The position numbers and the translations under genes are program-made. A model generated the notes under the pieces. It did not search any database. It was not told where the DNA came from and saw only the letters and a list, made by a program, of their open reading frames with translations. This document shows, in pieces, positions 8,901 through 18,182 of a DNA stretch of 64,000 nt. The stretch spans positions 3,782,001 to 3,846,000 of the forward strand of contig OZ245874.1 of the NCBI GenBank assembly GCA_965229335.1. The letters run 5' to 3'. This DNA is from JAFKFH01 sp017307375 (GTDB taxonomy: Bacteria; Pseudomonadota; Alphaproteobacteria; Ferrovibrionales; Ferrovibrionaceae). Within the stretch, counting starts at the first letter, position 1. Every line of letters begins with the position of its first letter.

Positions 8901-10780
8901 CCGTGCAAAAACCCCTTCTGCTCGCCGTCGACGACGAGCCCGACATCCTCACCGCCCTGGGCGACCTGCTCGACGATCGCTTCCGCCTGATCGTCACGAC
9001 ATCGCCCGAGGAGGCGCTCTCCATCGCGGGGCGCGAGCCCGATATCGCCGTCATAATTTCCGATCAGCGCATGCCCGGCCTGACCGGCGACGAATTCCTC
9101 GCGCGGGCACGGACGCTGACCGATGCCGAGGCGATCCTGCTGACCGGCTACGCCGATCTCGGCGCCGTGGTCGGGGCACTGAACCGTGGCGGCATCGTCG
9201 GCTACGTCACCAAGCCCTGGGACCCGGACACGCTTCGCAGCATGGTGATCGGTGCCCATGCCCGCTGGCAACTCGCCCGCGACCTGGCGGTCGAGCGCGC
9301 CTTGCTGCAAGGGTTGCTCGACCATGCCGGCGGCGCGATCTCGTTCAAGGACCGCGAGGGCCGTTTCGTCCGGCTGAACCAGGAAAAGGCAGGAATCCTC
9401 GGCTACGATCGCGACCAGCTGGTCGGCCGCGCCGAAACCGACTTCCTGGGGCCGGCGCGGGCGGCTGAACTGGCGCGGGCCGATGCGGTGGCGGTGACGG
9501 CACGCGGACGTACCGAGCAGGTCGAGGAGCGGCGTGCCGGTGCCGGCGCGCGCTGGTTCCAGGTCCAGCGCATCCCGATCATCGATGCAGCCGGCGAGGT
9601 CGCGCATCTGGCGACCATCGAGCGCGACATATCGGACCAGCGGGTGATGGAAGCCCGGCTGCGCCAAGCCGACAAGATCAAGGCACTGGGCACGCTTGCC
9701 GGCGGGATCGCCCATGATTTCAACAATCTGCTGACCGCGATCCTCGGCAGCCTCAACCTGGCCCTGCGCAAGCTGCCGCCGGACGAGCGGTTGAAGCGGC
9801 TGCTCGAGAATGCGCTGACCGCAGCCAATCGCGGCACCTCGCTGACCCAGCGCCTGCTGACCTTCAGCCGCCGCCAGGATCTGGCCCCCCGCATCGTCGA
9901 TGCCAATGCGGTGATCACCGGCATGAGCGATCTGGTGCTGCGCACCATCGGCGCGCTGAACCGGGTCGAGCATGACCTGGCGCCCGAACTGTGGACCACG
10001 GTCGTCGATCCCGAGCAGCTCGAGCTGGCCCTGCTCAACCTCTGCATCAACGCGCGCGACGCGATGCCCGATGGGGGTGTGATCACGGTGACGACGCGCA
10101 ACCGCCACTTGCGTGACGGCGAGGTGGCCGAGGTTGCCGCCGGCGACTACATCGCCATCGCGGTCGCCGACAACGGCTGCGGCATACCGCCCGACGTGAT
10201 GGAGCACGTCTTCGAACCGTTCTTCACCACGAAGGACGTGGGGCAGGGCACCGGTCTCGGCCTTGCCATGGTCCATGGTCTGGCCCAGCAGTCGGGGGGC
10301 GGTGCCGCCATCACCAGCGAACCCGGCAAGGGAACGCTCGTCGAGTTGTTCTTCCCGCGGTCGATCGGGGTGGTCCAGGTCGAGGAGAAGGCGCCCGAGG
10401 CGGGCGCGGCCGCGGCATCTCCCCGACGCATCCTGCTGGTCGACGACGATCCGGAAGTGCGCGAGGTCGTGGCGGAACTGTTGCTGGACATGGGGCACGA
10501 CCTGATCGAGACCGCCAGCGGTGCGGCGGCGTTGAGCGCGCTGGCGCAGGACGACCAGGTCGATCTGGTCATTGCCGATCTGGCGATGCCCGGGATGACC
10601 GGTTTCGAATTCGCGACGGCGGTGCGTGAACGCTGGTCCCACCTGCCGATCCTGATGGTCACCGGTTATGCCGACATCACCAAGCTGCCGAGCCTGCCCG
10701 GCGAGTTCGCGCTACTGCACAAACCGTTCGAGCAGGCCGAGTTGCGCCTGCGGATCGCCGAGTTGACCCGCAAGCCCTAG
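8897..10780 (+). CDS. hybrid histidine kinase, REC-PAS-HisKA-HATPase-REC
   Basis: 627 aa, ATG at 8897 overlapping the previous stop. Receiver 1 (about 5-125) has the ISDQRMPGLTGDEF signature common in RpfG/HupR-type regulators. A PAS domain follows at about 140-255. The kinase core has LAGGIAHDFNNLLTAI (H-box), LCINARDAMPDGG, VADNGCGIPPDVM and GTGLGLAMVHG. A C-terminal receiver carries ILLVDDDPEVRE and VIADLAMPGMTGFEF. As last gene of the chemosensory operon it is a candidate phosphorelay partner of the preceding kinase; no DNA-binding or GGDEF output is encoded beside it. Its TAG stop is at the IS630 insertion point but the protein is not truncated. Confidence 0.88.
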   Translation: MTVQKPLLLAVDDEPDILTALGDLLDDRFRLIVTTSPEEALSIAGREPDIAVIISDQRMPGLTGDEFLARARTLTDAEAILLTGYADLGAVVGALNRGGIVGYVTKPWDPDTLRSMVIGAHARWQLARDLAVERALLQGLLDHAGGAISFKDREGRFVRLNQEKAGILGYDRDQLVGRAETDFLGPARAAELARADAVAVTARGRTEQVEERRAGAGARWFQVQRIPIIDAAGEVAHLATIERDISDQRVMEARLRQADKIKALGTLAGGIAHDFNNLLTAILGSLNLALRKLPPDERLKRLLENALTAANRGTSLTQRLLTFSRRQDLAPRIVDANAVITGMSDLVLRTIGALNRVEHDLAPELWTTVVDPEQLELALLNLCINARDAMPDGGVITVTTRNRHLRDGEVAEVAAGDYIAIAVADNGCGIPPDVMEHVFEPFFTTKDVGQGTGLGLAMVHGLAQQSGGGAAITSEPGKGTLVELFFPRSIGVVQVEEKAPEAGAAAASPRRILLVDDDPEVREVVAELLLDMGHDLIETASGAAALSALAQDDQVDLVIADLAMPGMTGFEFATAVRERWSHLPILMVTGYADITKLPSLPGEFALLHKPFEQAELRLRIAELTRKP

Positions 10781-10798
10781 AGTCTGGCGCCTTTAATA
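10780..10798. repeat. IS630 left inverted repeat
   Basis: Starts GAGTCTGGCGCC; pairs with the right end at 11806-11824, with mismatches at about the 8th, 14th and 18th positions. Confidence 0.85.
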
Positions 10799-11386
10799 CG
10801 GAGCATATCCAGCGTGCCTGAAATAGGCGCTACATTCGGCGGGAGATACGGTGTCGAGAAGCTGGCCGATGCATCGCCACAAGGCAGGAACTGAGCGGCA
10901 TTCCTCCTTCCGAAACAGCCGTTTGATCTTGGCGAACATCATCTCGATCGGATTGAGATCGGGACTATAGGGCGGCAAGAAGAGCAGGTGCGCGCCGGCG
11001 GCTCGGACGGCGTTACGGGCGGGTTTGCCTTTGTGACTGCCGAGATTGTCGAGGATGACGACATCGCCCTTTTTCAGGGTTGGAGCGAGCGCCTGCTCGA
11101 CCCAGTCGGTGAAGATGCCACCATTGATCGGTCCATCGAGGACCAGTGGCGCGACGATGCAGTCGTGGCGCAATCCAGCCAGAAAGGTCAGTGTCTTCCA
11201 ATGGCCATGCGGCACCTTGTCGATCAGCGGCTGACCTCGCGGGCTCCAGCCGTGGGTGCGGGTCATGTTGGTTTTGACCCAGGTCTCGTCGACGAAGACC
11301 AGGCGGTCTGGATCAAGCCGATGCTGATGGCTTTGCCATCGGGCGCGGAACCGGGCGATCCTGGACCCATCCTGCTCGCTCGCCAT
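10793..11386 (-). CDS. IS630 transposase, C-terminal catalytic part (frame B)
   Basis: 197 aa from the internal ATG at 11386, though the true product is probably joined to frame A upstream. It has the DDE catalytic core: first Asp in LVFVDETWVKTNM, second in DVVILDNLGSHKG, and Glu in YSPDLNPIEMMFAKIKRLF. The frame lies +1 relative to frame A. The join would read SFKK-TLMASEQ, the sequence expected in uninterrupted IS630 transposases, if one A of the A8 run (T8 at 11392-11399 on the plus strand) were skipped. Confidence 0.88.
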   Translation of the reverse strand: MASEQDGSRIARFRARWQSHQHRLDPDRLVFVDETWVKTNMTRTHGWSPRGQPLIDKVPHGHWKTLTFLAGLRHDCIVAPLVLDGPINGGIFTDWVEQALAPTLKKGDVVILDNLGSHKGKPARNAVRAAGAHLLFLPPYSPDLNPIEMMFAKIKRLFRKEECRSVPALWRCIGQLLDTVSPAECSAYFRHAGYAPY

Positions 11387-11738
11387 CAGCGTTTTTTTTA
11401 AAGCTAAGCCCCTCGCGCCGGAAGAACCTCCACACCGACTTCATGTGGACTGGGACGCCGCGCTCGGCCAATTCGGCGGTTAGCGTCCGCAGCGTAATGT
11501 CCCGTTTCTCAGCGACCCGGGCACGCAGCCAAACCGCGACCTCTCCGATCAGCGGGCTCAACCGTCGACCGCCCCGCTTCTCGGGATGAAGGCCATGACC
11601 CTTGCGCACCCGCTGCGACCAGCGCACCACAGTGGCCGGTGAAATATCGTAGCGCGCAGCTGCCTCCCGCACCGTCGCACCGGCTGATACCGCCGCAACA
11701 ACCCGCTCACGAAGATCCAATGAATAGGCCCGTGACAT
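11313..11738 (-). CDS. IS630 transposase, N-terminal DNA-binding part (frame A)
   Basis: 141 aa, beginning MSRAYSLDLRERVV with a helix-turn-helix (TVREAAARYDISPATVVRW) and a second winged-helix-like region (LRTLTAELAERGVPVHMKSV), as in the N-terminal half of IS630 transposases. After SFKK the frame runs into an unrelated tail (NADGERAGW and on) because of an A8 run on this strand. The overlap with frame B and the homopolymer suggest transcriptional slippage or programmed frameshifting; a plain inactivating indel is the alternative. Confidence 0.85.
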   Translation of the reverse strand: MSRAYSLDLRERVVAAVSAGATVREAAARYDISPATVVRWSQRVRKGHGLHPEKRGGRRLSPLIGEVAVWLRARVAEKRDITLRTLTAELAERGVPVHMKSVWRFFRREGLSFKKNADGERAGWVQDRPVPRPMAKPSASA

Positions 11739-11805
11739 CCCCGCCAGCCTCCATCTCAGCTGAAAGGTTGAATCACGTTTTAAGGCCGCCGGGAATCCAG
11801 ATTCC

Positions 11806-11824
11806 TTTTAGAGGCGTCAGACTC
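11806..11824. repeat. IS630 right inverted repeat
   Basis: Reverse complement starts GAGTCTGACGCC and matches the left end. The TA that follows (11825-11826) is the second copy of the target duplication. Confidence 0.85.
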
Positions 11825-13083
11825 TAGGCGTTGGACTTCAGGAAGCCCACGAGCACGGAGAGGAACCAGTCCACTTCCTCGGGCGTGTTGTAGTGGGCGA
11901 GACCGACGCGGACGACGCCGCCATCGTCCAGGATGCCCATCGCCCGGCAGGGTTCGATGGCGTAATTGTGGCCATGCCACAGATAGATGCCCTTCCCGGC
12001 CATGTGGCGGGCGATCGCCTCGGTGGCGACGCCGGCGGCGCGGAACGAGACGGTCGGGACCCGGCGGCCGAACGCTGCCGGATCGGTGATGCCGTAGATC
12101 CTGATGCCGTCGAGTGCCCGCAGCCCGGCGATCAGCCGCGTCGTCAGCGCCAGATCGTGATCGGCCATCGCGCCGATACCGGCGATGATCTGGTTTCGGC
12201 GGCAGGCCCCCGGGACCTTGCCGAACTGCTGGCCGACCCAGGCGTAGTATTCGATCGCGCCGCGGATACCCGCCAGTTCCTCGCGGTTGGTGGTGCCGGT
12301 GACGAACTTGGAGGGCAGGGTATCCTTGGCCGGCCGAACCTTGTAGGCCGTCAAGCCTTCGAGCAGGTCGCGCCGGCCCCAGGCGAGGCCGTAATGCGGC
12401 CCGAAGAACTTGTAGGCGGAGCAGACCAGGAAATCGCAGCCCAGCGCCTGAACGTCGATCACGCCGTGCGGCGCATATTGCACGGCATCGACATAGACCA
12501 GGGCACCGACCTCATGCGCCATCCGTGAAATCGCCGCGATGTCGTTGACCGTGCCGGTCAGGTTGGAGGCATGGCCAACCGCGACCAGCCTGGTTCGCTC
12601 GCTCAGCAGCGAGCGGAGGCGCGCAAGATCGAATTCGTAGGTATCAAGGTCGAAATCGAGCCACCGGACAACCAGGCCGCGATCCTCGGCCAGCATCAGC
12701 CAGGGCGAGACGTTGGCGTCGTGGTCCATGCGGGTGACCACGATCTCGTCGCCCGGGCGGAAGGTCCGGCCCAGCGCGCGCGACAGCGCGAAGGTCAGGG
12801 TGGTCATGTTCTGGCCGAAGAAGATTTCGTCGGGGTCGCGGGCATTGACGAAGTCGGCCGCCGCCCGATGCGCCTCGGCCACGTCCTCGACCGCCAGCAC
12901 CGAGGTGGTGAACAGCCCGCCCAGATTGGCATTGCGGTGAACCATCGATTCGACCATGCGGTCGATCGCCATGCGGGCGATCTGCGTGCCGGCCGGATTG
13001 TCGAAGAACACGGCCGCCCGATCGCCCTCGCGGCGGGTCAGGCCTGGAAATTGCGCGCGAACGGCATCGACGTCGTAGTTCAA
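11824..13083 (-). CDS. cysteine desulfurase-like PLP-dependent protein (class V aminotransferase fold)
   Basis: 419 aa. The start chosen is TTG at 13083, preceded by GGAGG at an eight-base spacing; the frame stays open further upstream but with low-quality sequence. The fold type I PLP motifs are present: VFFDNPAGTQ near the N-terminus, TRMDHDANVSPW, VDAVQYAPHG, and the PLP lysine in CSAYKFFGPHYG. The sequence resembles the VC1184-type subfamily of cysteine-desulfurase-related proteins, whose substrate is uncertain. No Fe-S assembly genes are nearby. The stop codon (CTA on the plus strand at 11824-11826) takes its first base from the inserted IS element but is otherwise as in the ancestral CTAG. 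Confidence 0.8.
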   Translation of the reverse strand: MNYDVDAVRAQFPGLTRREGDRAAVFFDNPAGTQIARMAIDRMVESMVHRNANLGGLFTTSVLAVEDVAEAHRAAADFVNARDPDEIFFGQNMTTLTFALSRALGRTFRPGDEIVVTRMDHDANVSPWLMLAEDRGLVVRWLDFDLDTYEFDLARLRSLLSERTRLVAVGHASNLTGTVNDIAAISRMAHEVGALVYVDAVQYAPHGVIDVQALGCDFLVCSAYKFFGPHYGLAWGRRDLLEGLTAYKVRPAKDTLPSKFVTGTTNREELAGIRGAIEYYAWVGQQFGKVPGACRRNQIIAGIGAMADHDLALTTRLIAGLRALDGIRIYGITDPAAFGRRVPTVSFRAAGVATEAIARHMAGKGIYLWHGHNYAIEPCRAMGILDDGGVVRVGLAHYNTPEEVDWFLSVLVGFLKSNA

Positions 13084-13167
13084 GACCGGATCCTCCGCTG
13101 GACATAACCTCGCCCGACCATTCTCATGGCGCCGGGCGGGCCGCCATCGGCCCAAAGGATGACGGCG

Positions 13168-13956
13168 ATGGGTATCCAGCAGGAAGCGCTTGAAGGTTTC
13201 GGCCGGGCGGTGGCGCGGTTCGACCAGGCCGGTGGCGCGGCAGCACTGATCGAGGCGTTGCGGCTGGTCGTGCCGTTCCAGTCGGCGGTTTCGGTCGTGT
13301 TCCGGCCCGACGCCCGGCCGGTCTATGTCCACGACACCTTCCGCGAGGCGTCGGCGAAGGAGGCGATGGAGCGTTTCATGTCGTCGACCTATGTGCTGAA
13401 CCCGGTCTACGGCGCGGTGCGCGGCGGGCTGGCGCCGGGCGTCTACCGCATGCGCGACCTGGTGCCCGATGCCTATTTCGATTCAGACCTGCACCGACAT
13501 CTCGAAGTACGGCGGACGGCACGGGAAGAGCTCGGCTATATCACCCATGGCTGGCCCGAGGGGCTGGAGGAACTGGTGATCGCGATCGGCCTGCCCGGCG
13601 GCTGTGTCGGCGAGATCGGGTTGGCGCGGCCGAGGTCCACGGGATTCGACGACGATTGCGTCGCTGCCGTGCGCCTCGTGTTTCCGCTGGTCGCGGCGAT
13701 CTTCGCCCGGCTGTGGTCGACGCTGGAAAAGCCACTGGTGCGTAGCGAGGCCGATTTCGACGCAGGGGTCCTGACCCCGCGTGAGCGCGAGGTGGCATTG
13801 ATGATCCTGAAGGGCCATTCCGGCGAATCGATCGCCCTGAATCTCGGGCTGTCGCTGGCGACGGTGAAGACCCATCGCCAGCGTCTCTACGCCAAGCTCG
13901 GCATTTCTTCGCAAGGCGAGCTGTTCGCCTGCTTCATGGCACGCAACGGCCGGTGA
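13168..13956 (+). CDS. LuxR-family transcriptional regulator
   Basis: 262 aa. ATG at 13168 is chosen because AAGGA lies eight bases upstream; ATG at 13159 is possible. The first 190 residues match no domain I recognise with confidence; the C-terminus is a LuxR-type helix-turn-helix (LTPREREVALMILKGHSGES, ATVKTHRQRLYAKLGI). It is transcribed divergently from the cysteine-desulfurase-like gene and ends three bases from the convergent SDR gene. Its target could be either neighbour; no autoinducer synthase is seen nearby. Confidence 0.82.
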   Translation: MGIQQEALEGFGRAVARFDQAGGAAALIEALRLVVPFQSAVSVVFRPDARPVYVHDTFREASAKEAMERFMSSTYVLNPVYGAVRGGLAPGVYRMRDLVPDAYFDSDLHRHLEVRRTAREELGYITHGWPEGLEELVIAIGLPGGCVGEIGLARPRSTGFDDDCVAAVRLVFPLVAAIFARLWSTLEKPLVRSEADFDAGVLTPREREVALMILKGHSGESIALNLGLSLATVKTHRQRLYAKLGISSQGELFACFMARNGR

Positions 13957-13959
13957 CGG

Positions 13960-14853
13960 TCACTCCGCCGGCTTGTTGAACGCGGGATCGAACGCCCGGG
14001 TCGCTTCGACGAACGGCTCGGGCTTGTCGGTGGTCCAGACCTCGCCCCACAGATGCCCGGCGCCGGTGATCTGCAGCGTATCGCCGGAGATGAACCGGCC
14101 CGCCGGGCCGCCGACATAGAGGATCGCCTCGGCCACGTCCCAGGGGGTGCCTACCGTGCGCAACGGATTGGTGTTGGCGTAGCGGTTGCGCACATGCGGC
14201 TGGTAGACTGCCCAGCCTTCGGACCGGATGGCGCCCGGCGCCACGCAGTTGACGCGGATGCCGAGCGGCCCCCATTCGACCGCCACCGCCTCGGAGAAGG
14301 CGATGACGCCGGCCCGGGCCGCCACCGAATGCGCGACGTGATGCAGACCGCGCGGGGAAACCACCACGTTGACGATGCTGCCGCCCGTCGCTGCCTTGCG
14401 CCAGCGCTGGGCGGCGCATTGCATCATGTGGAAGGTGCCGTCCAGGTTGGTCTCGATGACTGCCTTCCAGCCCTTCAGGCTGTAGTCGATCGCCGGCTGG
14501 GGGAACTGGCCGCCGGCCGAATTGACCAGCAGGTCGATCCGGCCGTGGCGGTCGAGGACCTGGTCGAACATCGCCTCGACCGTCTCGCGCTTGCGGATGT
14601 CGACCACGGCCGTGTCGCAGGCCAGGCCGTGGGCGGCCATCCCGGCCGCGACGGCGGCGAGCTTTTCCGTGGTCCGGCCGGTGACGATGACCTTGGCCCC
14701 CAGGCGCGCGGCGACCCAGGCGGTGGTGCGGCCGATGCCGCTGCCGCCGCCCGAGACCATCACGGTCAGCCCGTCGAGCAGCCCGGCGGCCAGGCTGCAG
14801 CGATGTCCGGCCAGCGCTTCGTCGGTATAGCCGAGGGGTTCGGCTTCGCTCAT
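13960..14853 (-). CDS. SDR oxidoreductase, trans-2-enoyl-CoA reductase-like (AtuB-like)
   Basis: 297 aa. Rossmann cofactor motif SGGGSGIGRTTA near residue 34 and LVNSAGG for the NAG motif. The usual catalytic YxxxK is absent: the matching region reads HSVAARAGVIAFSEAVAVEW, as in peroxisomal trans-2-enoyl-CoA reductase and dienoyl-CoA reductase relatives, which also lack that Tyr. It overlaps the acyl-CoA dehydrogenase stop-to-start by four bases and so acts in the same acyl-CoA pathway. In Pseudomonas atuB, an SDR of similar size, belongs to the citronellol cluster; equivalence here is inference. Confidence 0.78.
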   Translation of the reverse strand: MSEAEPLGYTDEALAGHRCSLAAGLLDGLTVMVSGGGSGIGRTTAWVAARLGAKVIVTGRTTEKLAAVAAGMAAHGLACDTAVVDIRKRETVEAMFDQVLDRHGRIDLLVNSAGGQFPQPAIDYSLKGWKAVIETNLDGTFHMMQCAAQRWRKAATGGSIVNVVVSPRGLHHVAHSVAARAGVIAFSEAVAVEWGPLGIRVNCVAPGAIRSEGWAVYQPHVRNRYANTNPLRTVGTPWDVAEAILYVGGPAGRFISGDTLQITGAGHLWGEVWTTDKPEPFVEATRAFDPAFNKPAE

Positions 14854-16019
14854 TTCAGCAACTCGCCGCTGATGATCAGCTTGCGTACCTCGGTCGTGCC
14901 GGCCCCGATTTCCAGCAGCTTGGTCGCCCGGAACAGCCGGTTGATCTCGGCCTCCCAGATATAGCCCGAGCCGCCATGGATCTGCACGGCATCGTCGAGC
15001 ACCTTGTTCATCGTCTCGGCGGCATACATCACCGATGCCGCGGTCAGCGCATGCACCGCGCCGCGTCCGCCGCCGCCGACCTCGAGTTCGTTGACCGCGG
15101 CCAGCACGCGATAGGTGAAGGTGCGCATCGTCTCAACCCGCACATACATTTCGGCCAGTTTCGACTGGATCATCTGGAATTCGCCGATGGCCTTGCCGAA
15201 CTGCTTGCGGGTCTTGGCGTAATCCAGGCTCAGCTCCAGGGCCCGTTCGGCGATGCCGAGGCAGATCGGCGAGATCATCGCCCGTTCGAGGTCCAGGCCG
15301 GACATGACGACCGAGACGCCCCGATTCTCCTCGCCCACCATGTTCGCGGCCGGCACCCGGCATTCGTCGAAGACGAGTTCCGCCGTCTGGCTGCCGCGGA
15401 AACCCATCTTGATCAGCTTCTGGGCCACCCGGAAACCCGGAAAATCCTTTTCGACGATGAAGGCCGAAATGCCGTGCGCGCCCTTTTCCGGCGCCGTCTT
15501 GGCATAGACCAGCAACACATCGGCCACGGGCCCGTTTGTGATGTAGAGCTTCTGGCCGTTAAGAACGTAGTGGTCGCCGTCGCGCCGCGCCGTCGTCCGC
15601 ATCGAGCCCAGCGCGTCCGAGCCCGCGCCCGGTTCGGTCAGGCCGAGAGCACCGACGGTGCGGCCGGCGCAGAGGTCGGGCAGGTACTTGCGTCGCAACG
15701 ATTCGCTGGCATTGCGGAAGATGTTGTTCAGGCACAGGTTCTCATGCGCGACCCAGCACAGCCCGAGGGCATGGTTCCAGCGCGAGAACGCCTGGAGGAT
15801 CAGTCCCGAGGTCATCAGATCCGACCCGACGCCACCATAGGCCGGATCGACGGTGATGCCGAAATAGCCGGCGCCGCCAAGCTTGGCGAAGGCTTCGGCC
15901 GGCCACCATTCCTCATTGTCCATGCGCTCGGCCAGCGGATAGAGCTCGGCCCGGGCATAGCGGTCGGCAGCATGCAGGATTTCGAGCTGATCGCTCGTCA
16001 GGTCGAACTGCTGGCTCAC
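14850..16019 (-). CDS. acyl-CoA dehydrogenase, isovaleryl/citronellyl-CoA type
   Basis: 389 aa, complete. FAD-dependent alpha,beta-desaturation of an acyl-CoA; signature ALGLTEPGAGSDALGS and LYITNG are present, and QIHGGSGYIWE near the C-terminus. The position of the usual catalytic Glu reads IGAGTTE with Ala (A373), whereas a Glu is found at E245 in SGLDLERAM, the location of the catalytic base in isovaleryl-CoA dehydrogenase. This points to a 3-methyl-branched substrate. First gene of a two-gene operon, divergent from the carboxylase genes. Confidence 0.85.
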   Translation of the reverse strand: MSQQFDLTSDQLEILHAADRYARAELYPLAERMDNEEWWPAEAFAKLGGAGYFGITVDPAYGGVGSDLMTSGLILQAFSRWNHALGLCWVAHENLCLNNIFRNASESLRRKYLPDLCAGRTVGALGLTEPGAGSDALGSMRTTARRDGDHYVLNGQKLYITNGPVADVLLVYAKTAPEKGAHGISAFIVEKDFPGFRVAQKLIKMGFRGSQTAELVFDECRVPAANMVGEENRGVSVVMSGLDLERAMISPICLGIAERALELSLDYAKTRKQFGKAIGEFQMIQSKLAEMYVRVETMRTFTYRVLAAVNELEVGGGGRGAVHALTAASVMYAAETMNKVLDDAVQIHGGSGYIWEAEINRLFRATKLLEIGAGTTEVRKLIISGELLK

Positions 16020-16060
16020 TTGATATCTCCTCCCACGGATCGGTTGCCGGTACAGTAGTG

Positions 16061-16073
16061 AGTGAAATTCACT
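16061..16073. promoter_or_regulatory. inverted repeat, candidate TetR operator 1
   Basis: AGTGAAATTCACT, six-base arms around one central base, 40 bp upstream of the acyl-CoA dehydrogenase start. Its half-site resembles that of the second repeat at 16158-16174, so one regulator may bind both and control the two divergent operons. The TetR protein encoded at 19769-20488 is the obvious candidate. Confidence 0.55.
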
Positions 16074-16131
16074 ATGTCCAGAGTCGCCGCATTTCGCGGC
16101 TGCGAAACCGGTTCAGGCCAAAGTTTGACCA

Positions 16132-16160
16132 TTGACAGCGTTCCTGGATATGGCAGTAAT
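16132..16160 (+). promoter_or_regulatory. candidate sigma-70 promoter for the carboxylase operon
   Basis: TTGACA at 16132-16137 and AGTAAT at 16155-16160 with a 17-base spacer, about 35 bases before the biotin carboxylase start. The -10 element overlaps the second inverted repeat, as expected for a repressible promoter. Confidence 0.5.
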
Positions 16161-16174
16161 GAAGTCAATTCATT
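16158..16174. promoter_or_regulatory. inverted repeat, candidate TetR operator 2
   Basis: AATGAAGTCAATTCATT, arms AATGAA/TTCATT around five bases, overlapping the -10 of the carboxylase promoter and 22 bases before the start codon. Confidence 0.5.
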
Positions 16175-16195
16175 AACTGGGAGCCGGTCACGGCC

Positions 16196-17671
<1,476 letters not shown>

Positions 17672-17682
17672 GGATCCGACCC

Positions 17683-18180
17683 ATGGCCTATCGCTTCAAC
17701 CTGGACGGCCAGCCGGTGGCCCTCGACATCCGGCATCGTGTTCCCCGTCTCGGCCTGGCCATCGACGATGTCGTCGCCGACGTCACCGAGGTGCCGGCGG
17801 AGGGCGCGGCCTTCGAACTCGTCGTCGACGGCCGGGTCCGCCGCGGCTGGCGCTGCATCGTCGGCCAGGACATCCATGTGCGGCTCGATGGGCGCAGCTA
17901 CGTGGTGCGGCGCACCGATCTCGACTTTGCCGAGGGTGGGGGCGGGGCGGCTGGCAACGACATCCGGTCGGACATGCCGGGCACAACCATTGCCCTCCAT
18001 GTCGCCGTTGGCGATGCGGTCGAGGAAGGTCAGCGGCTGCTGACGATCGAGAGCATGAAGTTGCAGATGACGATCGCGGCCCATCGGGCCGGACGGATTG
18101 CCGCGCTGCATGTCGAAGCGAACGCGACCTTCGAACGGGGCGCGGTGCTGGTGTCGCTGGCACCGGCCGAGGGGGAATGA
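17683..18180 (+). CDS. separate biotin carboxyl carrier subunit
   Basis: 165 aa, ATG 11 bases after the carboxylase stop. The C-terminal biotinyl domain has the lysine K126 in TIESMKLQM (usual form AMKM) after MPGTTIALHVAVGDAVEEGQ. The first 90 residues are beta-rich and could be the remnant of the BT domain that docks the carrier on the carboxyltransferase. It looks like a fissioned C-terminus of a fused alpha subunit. Confidence 0.82.
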   Translation: MAYRFNLDGQPVALDIRHRVPRLGLAIDDVVADVTEVPAEGAAFELVVDGRVRRGWRCIVGQDIHVRLDGRSYVVRRTDLDFAEGGGGAAGNDIRSDMPGTTIALHVAVGDAVEEGQRLLTIESMKLQMTIAAHRAGRIAALHVEANATFERGAVLVSLAPAEGE

Positions 18181-18182
18181 CC

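Larger units (their letters stand above)
10780..11824 (-). mobile_element. IS630-family insertion sequence
   Basis: About 1045 bp, bounded by imperfect inverted repeats (GAGTCTGGCGCCTTTAA at the left, GAGTCTGACGCCTCTAA at the right when read inward) and by TA on both sides (10778-10779 and 11825-11826), the target duplication expected for IS630/Tc1-mariner elements. Joining the flanks restores CCCTAGGCG, so the target was CTAG, the known preference of IS630. It carries one transposase gene in two overlapping frames on the minus strand. The flanking genes keep their stop codons. Recent insertion is likely given intact ends and open frames. Confidence 0.9.

Noticed and set aside
8813..10642. 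Long minus-strand open frame opposite the hybrid kinase
   Set aside because: No recognisable domain; the kinase on the plus strand explains the region.
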